Below, in pieces: positions 24,059 through 36,680 of a stretch of DNA of 64,000 bases. Positions within the stretch are counted from its first letter, which is position 1. Each line of letters starts with the position of its first letter. The notes beneath the pieces were generated by a model. That model saw only the letters and a program-made list of their open reading frames with translations. It was not told the DNA's origin and did not search any database. Origin of the DNA: Dolomedes plantarius (taxonomy: Eukaryota; Arthropoda; Arachnida; Araneae; Dolomedidae); NCBI GenBank assembly GCA_907164885.2, contig OU015501.1:62657193-62721192 (forward strand), in the 5' to 3' direction. The position numbers were made by a program, and so were the translations under genes.

Positions 24059-27000
24059 TATATCCAAATCGCGTGAAAAAAACATCTGCGGGAAATCAAG
24101 ATTTGGTTGGGTCACATCCTCTTGTTACCTATACAAACCATACGAAAAGTGGTCCGTCCTACAGGTTTAACGTGTCTTTACCCGGCTTAGACACGAGAGC
24201 ATTCAGTAGCATTCTTCCTTATTATATCCAAATCACGTGAAAAAAAATCTCCGGGAAATCGAGATTTGGTTGGGTCACATCCTCTTCCTACCCTCACAAA
24301 CCATACGAAAGGTGGTGTGTCCTACAGGTTTAACGCGTCCATACACGCTTTAGACACGACAGCATTCAGTAGTGCTTCAAATCGAGCACCCTCCCTTACT
24401 ATATCCAAATCGCGTGATAAAAATATCTGCGGGAAATCGATAGTTGGTTGGGTCAAATCCTCTTCCTGCCCTTACAAACCATACGAAAGGTCGTCCGTCC
24501 TACAGGTTTTATGCGTCCATACCCGTCTTAGACACGAGAGCATTCAGTGGAGCTGCAAACCGAGCATCCTCCCTTATGATATCTAAATCGCGTGTAAAAA
24601 ACATCTGCGGGAAATCGAGATTTATTTGGGTCACATCCTCTTCCTACCCTTACAAACCATACGAAAGGTGGTCCGTCCTACAGGTTTAACGTGTCTTTAC
24701 CCGGCTTAGACACGAGAGCATTTAGTAGCATTCTTCCTTATTATATCCAAATCACGTGAAAAAAAATCTCCGGGAAATCGAGATTTGGTTGGGTCACATT
24801 CTCTTCCTACCCTTACAAACCATACGAAAGGTGGTGTGTCCTACAGGTTTAACGCGTCTTTACCCGGCTTAGATACGAGAGAATTCAGTAGCATTCTTCC
24901 TTATTATATCCAAATCACGTGAAAAAAAAACTCCGGGAAATCGAGATTTGGTTGGGTCACATCCTCTTGCTACCCTTACAAACCATACGAAAGGTGGTGT
25001 GTCCTACAGGTTTAACGCGTCCATACACGCTTTAGACACGACAGCATTCAATGGGGCTTCAAACCGAGCATCCTCCCTTAGTATATCCAAATAACGTGAT
25101 AAAAATATCTGCGGGAAATCGAGATTTGGTTGAGTCACATCCTCTTCCTCCCATTGCAAACCATACGAAAGGTGGTCCGTCCTACAGATTTAACGCGTCT
25201 TTACCCGGCTTAGACACGAGAGCATTCAGTAGCATTCTTCCTTATTATATCCAAATCACGTGAAAAAAAATCTGCGGGAAATCGAGATTTGGTTGGGTCA
25301 CATCCTCTTCCTACCCTTACAAACCATACGAAAGGTGGTGTGTCCTACAGGTTTAACGCGTCCATACCCGCTTTAGACACGACAGCATTCAATGGCGCTT
25401 CAAACCGAGCATCCTCCCTTAGTATATCCAAATCACGTGATAAAAATATCTGCGGAAAATCGAGATTTGGTTGAGTCACATCCTCTTCCTACCCTTACAA
25501 ACCATACGAAAGGTGGTGTGTCCTACAGGTTTAACGCGTCTTTACCCGGCTTAGATACGAGAGCATTCAGTAGCATTCTTCCTTATTATATCCAAATCAC
25601 GTGAAAAAAAAAACTCCGGGAAATCGAGATTTGGTTGGGTCACATCCTCTTGCTACCCTTACAAACCATACGAAAGGTGGTGTGTCCTACAGGTTTAACG
25701 CGTCCATACCCGCTTTAGACACGAGAGCATTCAGTGGAGCTGCACACCGAGCATCCTCCCTTATGATATCTAAATCGCGTGTAAAAAAAATCTCCGGGAA
25801 ATCGAGATTTATTTGGGTGACATCCTCTTCCTACCCTTACAAACCATACGAAGGTGGTCCGTCCTACAGGTTTAACGTGTCTTTACCCGGCTTAGACACG
25901 AGAGCATTCAGTAGCATTCTTCCTTATTATATCCAAATCACGTGAAAAAAAATCTCCGGGAAATCGAGATTTGGTTGGGTCACATTCTGTTCCTACCCTT
26001 ACAAACCATACGAAAGGTGGTGTGTCCTACAGGTTTAACGTGTCTTTACCCGGCTTAGACACGAGAGCATTCAGTAGCATTCTTCCTTATTATATCCAAA
26101 TCACGTGAAAAAAAATCTCCGGGAAATCGAGATTTGGTTGGGTCACATTCTCTTCCTACCCTTACAAACCATACGAAAGGTGGTGTGTCCTACAGGTTTA
26201 ACGCGTCTTTACCCGGCTTAGACACGAGAGCATTCAGTAGCATTCTTCCTTATTATATCCAAATCACGTGAAAAAAAATCTCCGGGAAATCGAGATTTGG
26301 TTGGGTCACATTCTCTTCCTACCCTTACATACCATACGAAAGGTGGTGTGTCCTACAGGTTTAACGCGTCTTTACCCGGCTTAGATACGAGAGCATTCAG
26401 TAGCATTCTTCCTTATTATATCCAAATCACCTGAAAACAAAACTCCGGGAAATCGAGATTTGGTTGGGTCACATCCTCTTGCTACCCTTACAAACCATAC
26501 GAAAGGTGGTGTGTCCTACAGGTTTAACGCGTCCATACACGCTTTAGACACGACAGCATTCAATGGGGCTTCAAACCGAGCATCCTCCCTTAGTATATCC
26601 AAATAACGTGATAAAAATACCTGCGGGAAATCGAGATTTGGTTGAGTCACATCCTCTTCCTCCCCTTGCAAACCATACGAAAGGTGGTCCGTCCTACAGA
26701 TTTAACGCGTCTTTACCCGGCTTAGACACGAGAGCATTCAGTAGCATTCTTCCTTATTATATCCAAATCACGTGAAAAAAAATCTGCGGGAAATCGACAT
26801 TTGGTTGGGTCACATCCTCTTCCTACCCTTACAAACCATACGAAAGGTGGTGTGTCCTACAGGTTTAACGCGTCTTTACCCGGCTTAGATACGAGAGCAT
26901 TCAGTAGCATTCTTCCTTATTATATCCAAATCACGTGAAAAAAAACTCCGGGAAATCGAGATTTGGTTGGGTCACATCCTCTTGCTACCCTTACAAACCA

Positions 27001-30000
27001 TACGAAAGGTGGTCCGTCCTACAGGTTTAACGCGTCCATACCCACTTTAGACACGACAGCATTTAATGGCGCTTCAAACCGAGCATCCTCCCTTAGTATA
27101 TCCAAATCACGTGATAAAAATATCTGCGGAAAATCGAGATTTGGTTGAGTCACATCCTCTTCCTACCCTTGCAAACCATACGAAAGGTGGTCCGTCCTAC
27201 AGATTTTACGCGTCTTTACCCGGCTTAGACACGAGAGCATTCAGTAGCATTCTTTCTTATTATATCCAAATCACGTGAAAAAAAATCTCCGGGAAATCGA
27301 GATTTGGTTGGGTTACATCCTCTTCCTACCCTTACAAACCATACGAAAGGTGGTGTGTCCTGCAGGTTTAACGCGTCTTTACCCGGCTTAGACACGAGAG
27401 CATTCAGTAGCATTATTCCTTATTATATCCAAATCACGTGAAAAAAAATCTGCGGGAAATCGAGATTTGGTTGGGTCACATCCTCATGCTACCCTTACAA
27501 ACAATACGAAAGGTGGTGTGTCCTACAGGTTTAACGCGTCCATACACGCTTTAGACACGACAGCATTCAGTGGTACTTCAAATCGAGCACCCTCCCTTAC
27601 AATATCCAAATCGCGTGATAAAAATATCTGCGGGAAATTGAGATTTGGTTGGGTCACATCCTCTTCCTGCCCTTACAAACCATACGAAAGGTCGTCCGTC
27701 CTACAGGTTTCACGCGTCCATACCCGTCTTAGACACGAGAGTATTCAGTGGCACTTCAAATCGAGCACCCTCCCTTACAATATCCAAATCGCGTGATAAA
27801 AATATCTGCGGGAAATCGAGATTTGGTTGGGTCACATCCTCTTGCTACCCTTACAAACCATACGAAAGGTGGTGTGTCCTACAGGTTTAACGCGTCCATA
27901 CACGCTTTAGACACGAAAGCATTCAATGGGGCTTCAAACCGAGCATTCTCCCTTAGTATATCCAAATAACGTGATAAAAATATCTGCGGGAAATCGAGAT
28001 TTGGTTGAGTCACATCCTCTTCCTCTCCTTGCAAACCATACGAAAGGTGGTCCGTCCTACAGATTTAACGCGTCTTTACCCGGCTTAGACACGAGAGCAT
28101 TCAGTAGCATTCTTCCTTATTATATCCAAATCACGTGAAAAAATATCTGCGGGAAATCGAGATTTGGTTTTGTCACATCCTCTTCCTACCCTTACAAACC
28201 ATACGAAAGGTGGTGTGTCCTACAGGTTTAACGCGTCCATACCCGCTTTAGACACGAGAGCATTCAGTGGAGCTGCACACCGAGCATCCTCCCTTATGAT
28301 ATCTAAATCGCGTGTAAAAAAAATCACCGGGAAATCGAGATTTATTTGGGTGACATCCTCTTCCTACCCTTACAAACCATACGAAGGTGGTCCGTCCTAC
28401 AGGTTTAACGTGTCTTTACCCGGCTTAGACACGAGAGCATTCAGTAGCATTCTTCCTTATTATATCCAAATCACGTGAAAAAAAATCTCCGGGAAATCGA
28501 GATTTGGTTGGGTCACATTCTGTTCCTACCCTTACAAACCATACGAAAGGTGGTGTGTCCTACAGGTTTAACGTGTCTTTACCCGGCTTAGACACGAGAG
28601 CATTCAGTAGCATTCTTCCTTATTATATCCAAATCACGTGAAAAAAAATCTCCGGGAAATCGAGATTTGGTTGGGTCACATTCTCTTCCTACCCTTACAT
28701 ACCATACGAAAGGTGGTGTGTCCTACAGGTTTAACGCGTCTTTACCCGGCTTAGATACGAGGGCATTCAGTAGCATTCTTCCTTATTATATCCAAATCAC
28801 GTGAAAACAAAACTCCGGGAAATCGAGATTTGGTTGGGTCACATCCTCTTGCTACCCTTACAAACCATACGAAAGGTGGTGTGTCCTACAGGTTTAACGC
28901 GTCCATACACGCTTTAGACACGACAGCATTCAATGGGGCTTCAAACCGAACATCCTCCCTTAGTATATCCAAATAACGTGATAAAAATACCTGCGGGAAA
29001 TCGAGATTTGGTTGAGTCACATCCTCTTCCTCCCCTTGCAAACCATACGAAAGGTGGTCCGTCCTACAGATTTAACGCGTCTTTACACGGCTTAGACACG
29101 AGAGCATTCAGTAGCATTCTTCCTTATTATATCCAAATCACGTGAAAAAAAATCTGCGGGAAATCGAGATTTGGTTGGGTCACATCCTCTTCCTACCCTT
29201 ACAAACCATACGAAAGGTGGTGTGTCCTACAAGTTTAACGCGTCCATACCCGCTTTAGACACGACAGCATTCAATGGCGCTTCAAACCGAGCATCCTCCC
29301 TTAGTATATCCAAATCACGTGATAAAAATATCTGCGAAAATCGAGATTTGGTTGAGTCACATCCTCTTCCTACCCTTACAAACCATACGAAAGGTGGTGT
29401 GTCCTACAGGTTTAACGCGTCTTTACCCGGCTTAGATACGAGAGCATTCAGTAGCATTCTTCCTTATTATATCCAAATCACGTGAAAAAAAACTCCGGGA
29501 AATCGAGATTTGGTTGGGTCACATCCTCTTGCTACCCTTACAAACCATACGAAAGGTGGTGTGTCCTACAGGTTTAACGCGTCCATACCCACTTTAGACA
29601 CGACAGCATTTAATGGCGCTTCAAACCGAGCATCCTCCCTTAGTATATCCAAATCACGTGATAAAAATATCTGCGGAAAATCGAGATTTGGTTGAGTCAC
29701 ATCCTCTTCCTACCCTTGCAAACCATACGAAAGGTGGTCCGTCCTACAGATTTTACGCGTCTTTACCCGGCTTAGACACGAGAGCATTCAGTAGCATTCT
29801 TTCTTATTATATCCAAATCACGTGAAAAAAAATCTCCGGGAAATCGAGATTTGGTTGGGTTACATCCTCTTCCTACCCTTACAAACCATACGAAAGGTGG
29901 TGTGTCCTGCAGGTTTAACGCGTCTTTACCCGGCTTAGACACGAGAGCATTCAGTAGCATTATTCCTTATTATATCCAAATCACGTGAAAAAAAATCTGC

Positions 30001-33000
30001 GGGAAATCGAGATTTGGTTGGGTCACATCCTCATGCTACCCTTACAAACAATACGAAAGGTGGTGTGTCCTACAGGTTTAACGCGTCCATACACGCTTTA
30101 GACACGACAGCATTCAGTGGTGCTTCAAATCGAGCACCCTCCCTTACAATATCCAAATCGCGTGATAAAAATATCTGCGGGAAATTGAGATTTGGTTGGG
30201 TCACATCCTCTTCCTGCCCTTACAAACCATACGAAAGGTCGTCCGTCCTACAGGTTTCACGCGTCCATACCCGTCTTAGACACGAGAGCATTCAGTGGAG
30301 CTGCACACCGAGCATCCTCCCTTATGATATCTAAATCGCGTGTAAAAAAAATCTCCGGGAAATCGAGATTTATTTGGGTCACATCCTCTTCCTACCCTTA
30401 CAAACCATACAAAGGTGGTCCGTCCTACCGGTTTAACGTGTCTTTACCCGGCTTAGACACGAGAGCATTCAGTAGCATTCTTCCTTATTATATCCAAATC
30501 ACATGAAAAAAAATCTCCGGGAAATCGAGATTTGGTTGGGTCACATTCTCTTCCTACCCTTACAAACCATACGAAAGGTGGTGTGTCCTACAGGTTTAGC
30601 GCGTCTTTACCCGGATTAGACACGAGAGCATTCAGTAGCATTCTTCCTTATTATATCCAAATCACGTGAAAAAAAATCTCCGGGAAATCGAGATTTGGTT
30701 GGGTCACATCCTCTTCGTACCCTTACATACCATACGAAAGGTGGTGTGTCCTACAGGTTTAACGCGTCTTTACCCGGCTTAGATACGAGAGCATTCAGTA
30801 GCATTCTTCCTTATTATATCCAAATCACGTGAAAACAAAACTCCGGGAAATCGAGATTTGGTTGGGTCACATCCTCTTGCTACCCTTACAAACCATACGA
30901 AAGGTGGTGTGTCCTACATGTTTAACGCGTCCATACACGCTTTAGACACGACAGCATTCAATGGGGTTTCAAACCGAGCATCCTCCCTTAGTATATCCAA
31001 ATCGCGTGATAAAAATATCTGCGGGAAATCGAGATTTGGTTGAGTCACATCCTCTTCCTCCCCTTGCAAACCATACGAAAGGTGGTCCGTCCTACAGATT
31101 TAACGCGTCTTTACCCGGCTTAGACACGAGAGCATTCAGTAGCATTCTTCCTTATTATATCCAAATCACGTGAAAAAAAATCTGCGGGAAATCGAGATTT
31201 GGTTGGGTCACATCCTCTTCCTACCCTTACAAACCATACGAAAGGTGGTGTGTCCTACAGGTTTAACGCGTCCATACCCGCTTTAGACACGACAGCATTC
31301 AATGGCGCTTCAAACCGAGCATCCTCCCTTAGTATATCCAAATCACGTGATAAAAATATCTGCGGAAAATCGAGATTTGGTTGAGTCACATCCTCTTCCT
31401 ACCCTTACAAACCATACGAAAGGTGGTGTGTCCTACAGGTTTAACGCGTCTTTACCCGGCTTAGATACGAGAGCATTCAGTAGCATTCTTCCTTATTATA
31501 TCCAAATCACGTGAAAAATAATCTCCGGGAAATCGAGATTTGGTTGGGTCACATTCTCTTCCTACCCTTACATACCATACGAAAGGTGGTGTGTCCTACA
31601 GGTTTAACGCGTCTTTACCCGGCTTAGATACGAGAGCATTCAGTAGCATTCTTCCTTATTATATCCAAATCACGTGAAAACAAAACTCCGGGAAATCGAG
31701 ATTTGGTTGGGTCACATCCTCTTGCTACCCTTACAAACCATACGAAAGGTGGTGTGTCCTACAGGTTTAACGCGTCCATACACGCTTTAGACACGACAGC
31801 ATTCAATGGGGCTTCAAACCGAGCATCCTCCCTTAGTATATCCAAATAACGTGATAAAAATACCTGCGGGAAATCGAGATTTGGTTGAGTCACATCCTCT
31901 TCCTCCCCTTGCAAACCATACGAAAGGTGGTCCGTCCTACAGATTTAACGCGTCTTTACCTGGCTTAGACACGAGAGCATTCAGTAGCATTCTTCCTTAT
32001 TATATCCAAATCACGTGAAAAAAAATCTGCGGGAAATCGAGATTTGGTTGGGTCACATCCTCTTCCTACCCTTACAAACCATACGAAAGTGGTGTGTCCT
32101 ACAGGTTTAACGCGTCCATACCCGCTTTAGACACGACAGCATTCAATGGGGCTTCAAACCGAGCATCCTCCCTTAGTATATCCAAATACCGTGATAAAAA
32201 TACCTGCGGGAAATCGAGATTTGGTTGAGTCACATCCTCTTCCTCCCCTTGCAAACCATACGAAAGGTGGTCCGTCCTACAGATTTAACGCGTCTTTACC
32301 CGGCTTAGACACGAGAGCATTCAGTAGCATTCTTCCTTATTATATCCAAATCACGTGAAAAAAAATCTGCGGGAAATCGAGATTTGGTTGGGTCACATCC
32401 TCTTCCTACCCTTACAAACCATACGAAAGGTGGTGTGTCCTACAGGTTTAACGCGTCCATACCCGCTTTAGACACGACAGCATTCAGTGGTGCTTCAAAT
32501 CGAGCACCCTCCCTTACTATATCCAAATCGCGTGATAAAAATATCTGCGGGAAATTGAGATTTGGTTGAGTCACATCCTCTTCCTACCCTTGCAAACCAT
32601 ACGAAAGGTGGTCCGTCCTACGGATTTTACGCGTCTTTACCCGGCTTAGACACGAGATCATTCAGTAGCATTCTTCCTTATTATATCCAAATCATGTGGA
32701 AAAAAATGTGCAGGAAATCGAGATTTGTTTGGGTTACATCCTCTTCCTACCCTTACAAACCATACGAAAGGTGGTGTGTCCTACAGGTTTAACGCGTCCA
32801 TACCCGCTTTAGACACGACAGCATTCAATAGCGCTTCAAACCGTGCATTCTCCCTTATTATTTCCAAATCGCGTGAAAAAACATCAGCGGGAAATGGAGA
32901 TTTGTTTGGGTCACATACTCTTCCTACCCTTACAAACCATTCGAAAGGTCGTCCGTCCTACAGGTTTAACGCGTCCATACCCGGCTTAGACACGAGAGCA

Positions 33001-33082
33001 TTCAGTGGCGCTTCAAACCGAGCATCCTCCCTTATTATATCCAAATCGCGGGGGGGAAACACTTACGCGAAATCGAGATTTA
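24059..33082. repeat. Satellite array, main segment (178-bp and 163-bp monomers)
   Basis: About 9 kb of head-to-tail monomers in two length classes. Type A (178 bp) has GGCGCTTCAAACCGAGCATC; type B (163 bp) lacks about 15 bp there and reads CAGTAGCATTCTTCC. Spacing of the GTCACATCCT marker gives 163, 178, 178, 163, 163, 178, 163, 178 at the left end. Shared words are TTTAACGCGT, TTAGACACGA, TATCCAAATC, GGGAAATCGAGATTTGG and CCTTACAAACCATACGAAAG. Copies near the middle are much more alike than those at the edges (24.1-24.6 and 32.7-33.1 kb), a usual sign of homogenisation by unequal exchange. Open frames within it are by-products of the repeat: neither monomer length is a multiple of three. 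Confidence 0.97.
26563..30285. repeat. Higher-order duplication inside the satellite (about 2.4-2.55 kb)
   Basis: Rare variants recur together: GGTTACATCC, CCTGCAGG, GCATTATTCC, TCCTCATGC and AACAATACG occur at 27311-27520 and again 2547 bp later. Earlier markers (26563 versus 28933) are 2370 bp apart. The difference of 177 bp is one type A monomer gained or lost. The offset corresponds to about 14-15 monomers. A further related block occupies about 30.2-32.4 kb. Confidence 0.85.
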
Positions 33083-33756
33083 ATGTATTCTAAAATAAGT
33101 GTAATTAATGTGAATATGGGAAAGATTATTTTTTTTTATTTCAATGCTAGAGTTTTTAGGAGCATCGCTTCCCGTGATGTGGAAACTGACGAGAAATACA
33201 TTGTTTTAGGTACGATAAGTGTGTGTACTTGATAATTGTATAATAACTATGTACATTTATTAACAGCCATTGTTCAGTTGGAGATTGTTATTTCTCGGAT
33301 CTTATTATGCTGTCTTTTTGAAGTGATACTCTGAAAATTTTTGAAATTGAAAATTCCTTTTAAGTAATATCTTATGTCACTGAACAGCGATTTATGGCAG
33401 AACCCAAAGGCTACTTTTCTTGAATTTGTTATATCTGTATCTGAAATTAGATATAAAATAGTATCTGAAATCGAGAAAGGATTTTGTAACTAACGTCAAC
33501 TACATTCAAATGGGAAATGGAAACGTTAAAAAGGAAAAACAAAAAATACATTAAACTGAAAAATCCATAGTTTTTCGTTAATAAAAAGTTTAAGTTAGTT
33601 GATTTTTTTTTAAACACTATTTTATCTACGCGATTTCAGTTCTCTTGATTAATACTAAAAGCACAGGACTTCAAGGCATGACATATCGTTTTTCATTCTG
33701 TTAACCTGAATAGTACTCTATTAAGAGAGGCCAAAGTGCAGTCACAATTCAAGATG
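33083..33756. other. Intergenic after the satellite, nothing seen
   Basis: The last monomer degenerates at a G7 run (33051-33057) and ends by about 33082. The following DNA is AT-rich with no gene or recognised repeat. Confidence 0.4.
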
Positions 33757-33760
33757 TTAA

Positions 33761-34168
33761 GGCTGCTGTGTACAAACCCTATTGCATTCGCTCACCTTAA
33801 TGTTAATCTATGGAGAAAATGTGTCCAAGGATTACCGACTTGGATATAAAGCCTTTTTTTTATTATTATTGTACTCCGTAATAGAGAAAGAAATTTTACA
33901 CCTTGGGGCATTTTTCGTTTAAAAAAGAAATGCAAACGATTTTTTAAATTTAAATTATTCGGGGTAAAAATCTGGTCGCTCGTAAATTCCTTTGGTTGAC
34001 GAAATTTATTAGATGAATCCTGTTTTAAGGTTCAGAAAAGTTCATGCTATCTGAAAATACCATTTTTATTGGATTATCGGCATTTATGAAGCTATAAATA
34101 GTAGACACATTTTCTCCATAGGTTAACATTGAGCTGGGCGAATCCAATAGGGTTAGTACACAGTAGCC
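33761..34168. mobile_element. TTAA-flanked MITE with ~65-bp inverted repeats (piggyBac-like)
   Basis: A 408-bp element whose arms begin GGCTGCTGTGTAC and, inverted, GGCTACTGTGTAC, and extend about 65 bp to GAGAAAATGTGTC with roughly ten mismatches. TTAA flanks it at 33757-33760 and 34169-34172. TTAA duplication is typical of piggyBac, but piggyBac ends usually start CCC/CCY, so the superfamily is tentative. It has no coding capacity. Confidence 0.78.
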
Positions 34169-34192
34169 TTAATGAATCTTTTATGTTTTTCT

Positions 34193-34207
34193 GGGGGGGG
34201 GGGGGGG
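34193..34207. repeat. G15 homopolymer
   Basis: Fifteen consecutive G on the + strand. Confidence 0.95.
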
Positions 34208-34537
34208 TACATAATTTTTTTTTAATTTGTATATTCTAAACATAGGATGCTAGAAAGCGCATACAAATCAAGCAAACATTTTATATAATAAAATGTTTTT
34301 ATATGCTTTAGGTTTTAAGATGTTCCTAGATTCATTTGTCTATATACAGGTGGTTATCAAAATAATGGAAACATCTATCAATATCAGTGATGTTTATGAA
34401 TGTGCTTCGTATTCCTTAAAAAAAAACGAGTCTGGCCACCGGTATTTTTTTATATAATATAGTGTATGTATTATTCTACTGTCAGTTAGCAGTAATAAAG
34501 CTAAGAGCATCGTGCATTTGGGGGGGAACAGCGTAAA

Positions 34538-35335
34538 ATGTCAAACCTTGCAGACCTTGCGAAAGGGGCAAATTATTTGAGCGCGTTTAAATTGGAGTAT
34601 CTGTTACTGCACCCCCAGACTGATCGGTGTTTTTCGAGCTATGGTTCATTGAAAGTCATGATAGCATACAGAGTGAACGGAAAAACATCCTTTGCCAAAC
34701 AGAATAGTGGACGAAAGGGAGAGCCGAGTCAAAGAGACGGACGAGGTATTGAAGCGGATTGTGACACGAAGAAAGAAAACAACTGCAACTAAACTGACCG
34801 AAGAGCTCAAGCTGCATCTGCATGTTCCGGTATCAACCATCAGAGGTAGAAGGGAACTTCACAAACAAAGCATTTACGGAAAAGTAGCTATTCCCAAACC
34901 ACTCGTAATAAATGCCAATACAAATTATCGTCCACAATGTTGCCACGAGCGCAAATCCTGGTCGAGTAATATATCGAAAAATGGCATTTTGTCCAACGAA
35001 TCATTGTTCACATTGTTCCTCGCAACAGGACGTATGTCTGGAGAACACCTACACAAGCGTAAGATTCTGAATGTCTCATCTCAACTGTCAATAATGGAGA
35101 TAGATCTATCAGGGTTTGGGATGACATCTCATGGTTTTCTTCAGGCCCTATTGTAACCCTAAAAGGGAGATTGAATGGGAAGGACTATGTCGAAATTTTA
35201 GCTCACTAGTCCATCCTATGCTGCAAACATTGTTTCTTGCAAGAGATGGCATTCTCCAGGATGATAATCCCCCTATACATACAGCTAAATCTACAAAGAA
35301 TTGGTTTAAAGAGCATGAAAAAGAAGTCAAATAGC
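34538..35335 (+). pseudogene. Tc1-like transposase, heavily broken
   Basis: The start is near 34538 (MSNLADLAKGA). The frame moves by 34692 to a second frame with a paired-like DNA-binding region (VLKRIVTRRKKTTATKLTEE), then the linker GRRELHKQSIYGKVAIPKP, typical of Tc1-type transposases. A degenerate copy of the first catalytic region follows (NESLFTLF, where relatives have DE-S-FTLF, so the Asp appears changed to Asn). A third frame holds LQDDNPPIHTAKST, the second-Asp block (~35260). The region carrying the last Glu is destroyed by the nested MITE and decay. Not functional. Confidence 0.8.
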
Positions 35336-35350
35336 GCATACAGATTGGTA

Positions 35351-35594
35351 CAGAGTTCTCTGCATCTGCCAGTGATTTATGTTTCTCTGTACTCTCTACT
35401 ATGCGTGGATCGCCTCCTCTGGCGGTCCATCAAAGAAAGAGAGTGGGGGGTCAGCGGGTCAAATGGTGTCGAGCGGGGTCGGGGGACACACCACATCAAA
35501 GAAATCTTGCGGCGGGAATGGGGGGGGGGTTCTAAATACCGTGTCTAATGTTACCGTGACTAATGTGATGACAGGAGTCGGGGAGAGAACTCTG
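35351..35594. mobile_element. 244-bp MITE nested in the Tc1 element
   Basis: Ends CAGAGTTCTCT and AGAGAACTCTG form an 11-bp perfect inverted repeat, flanked by TA at 35349-35350 and 35595-35596. The interior is strikingly G-rich (several G5-G9 runs), unlike the surroundings. Confidence 0.82.
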
Positions 35595-36528
35595 TACCAA
35601 TGTATATGCACCAAAACATCTTATCTCGTCCTGTACAATCCCCCCCCGACAATATATCATCCAACCACTGTGATCTGTTAAAGCGGGTAGAGCTAGGTAT
35701 CGATATCCACCACAGCATCTCTACAGGAACTTTCAGGATTTTTCCCTGAAGGATGGTAGAATATATTCTTAACCACTATTCATGACTTGTATAATCCAAT
35801 TCCAAGGCGGATCAGGTGGTATTACATGACAAAGGTGGTTCTGAGTCGTATTAATAAAGGTTTTCATTATGTTTCTTAGTGTTTCCATTATTTTGATAAC
35901 CACCTGTATATAAAACGGTTCCGTAACTGACTGACTGATTTAAAGATAGCGTACAGACCAAACTGCTGGACCTAAAGGGCTGAAATTTTGCAATGCGATT
36001 CTTCTTATAGTGTAGGGGTGCACTAAGAAAGATTTTTGAAAAATTCTTAGATTTTTAAAAATTGAATTTTTAAGCTGTTTTTGTAATATTCTTTAAAGTT
36101 TGCATCTAAAATAATGATCTGAGGGATATAAAACTTATATCACGAGAAAGATCATAAAAATTCCATTAAAATGAAATCTTTTTCGAATCGTTACCTCCGT
36201 TTTCTGATTTTTGGTGAATTTTTAAAGATTAATTTTTAGAATTTAAGTTATTAAAAGATGGTCACGTGGTTTCTTTTCTTTTTTATGATACTTTAAATTA
36301 ATTTATCGTCACGTGCATAACAACGAAATAAATTGACAAAAAAAATACTAAAATATGGTAAAAGATAAAATTTAATCGCTAGAATAATTGAGATGGAACT
36401 CTTTAGGAATTTAATTCAAATTAGTATGTTTTATAGATATTAAACATAAAAATTAGTTGCATACATTGACCATTGTATCTACTTTGAATATTTTCTTCTA
36501 CATTTTGTCTATAAAAATATCCGTTACG

Positions 36529-36531
<3 letters not shown>

Positions 36532-36606
<75 letters not shown>
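36532..36606. repeat. (TA)n microsatellite inside the Helitron
   Basis: About 75 bases of TA. Confidence 0.96.
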
Positions 36607-36608
<2 letters not shown>

Positions 36609-36680
36609 CATTAATGGCATACATTGACCGTTTTATTTAATTTGAATGTAGTCCGTAGCGAAGCACGGGTATTCAGCTAG

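Larger units (their letters stand above)
34347..35906 (+). mobile_element. Tc1-like element inserted in the Helitron
   Basis: A 1560-bp element with ends identical for 27 bp (CAGGTGGTTATCAAAATAAT...), flanked by TA at 34345-34346 and 35907-35908. It carries a decayed Tc1-type transposase and a second, smaller TIR insertion at 35351-35594. Confidence 0.92.
34339..36680 (+). mobile_element. Non-autonomous Helitron, split by a Tc1 element
   Basis: The 3' end is CCGTAGCGAAGCACGG (short GC hairpin), then TATTCAGCTAG before T, the classic Helitron end (hairpin, then CTAG|T). The 5' end, TCTATATATAAAAC then ACTGACTGACTGA, is interrupted: TCTATATA lies left and TATAAAACGG right of the Tc1 element at 34347-35906. 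Rejoining across the TA duplication gives the expected 5' terminus. Without the insert it is about 780 bp. It contains a (TA)n tract and no Rep/helicase. The expected A just before the 5' TC is a G here. Confidence 0.75.

Noticed and set aside
24059..33082. CRISPR-like regular array
   Set aside because: Units are head-to-tail repeats without unique spacers, far too long, and the setting is a eukaryotic genome.
24266..33093. Dozens of 60-120-codon open frames with repeated peptides (SHPLPTLTNHTKGG, WFVRVGRGC on the other strand)
   Set aside because: They are translations of the satellite. Monomers of 178 and 163 bp are not multiples of three, so the frame changes at each unit, and there is no start context or domain.
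36421..36643. 67-codon frame over the (TA)n tract in the Helitron as a protein
   Set aside because: Microsatellite translation only.
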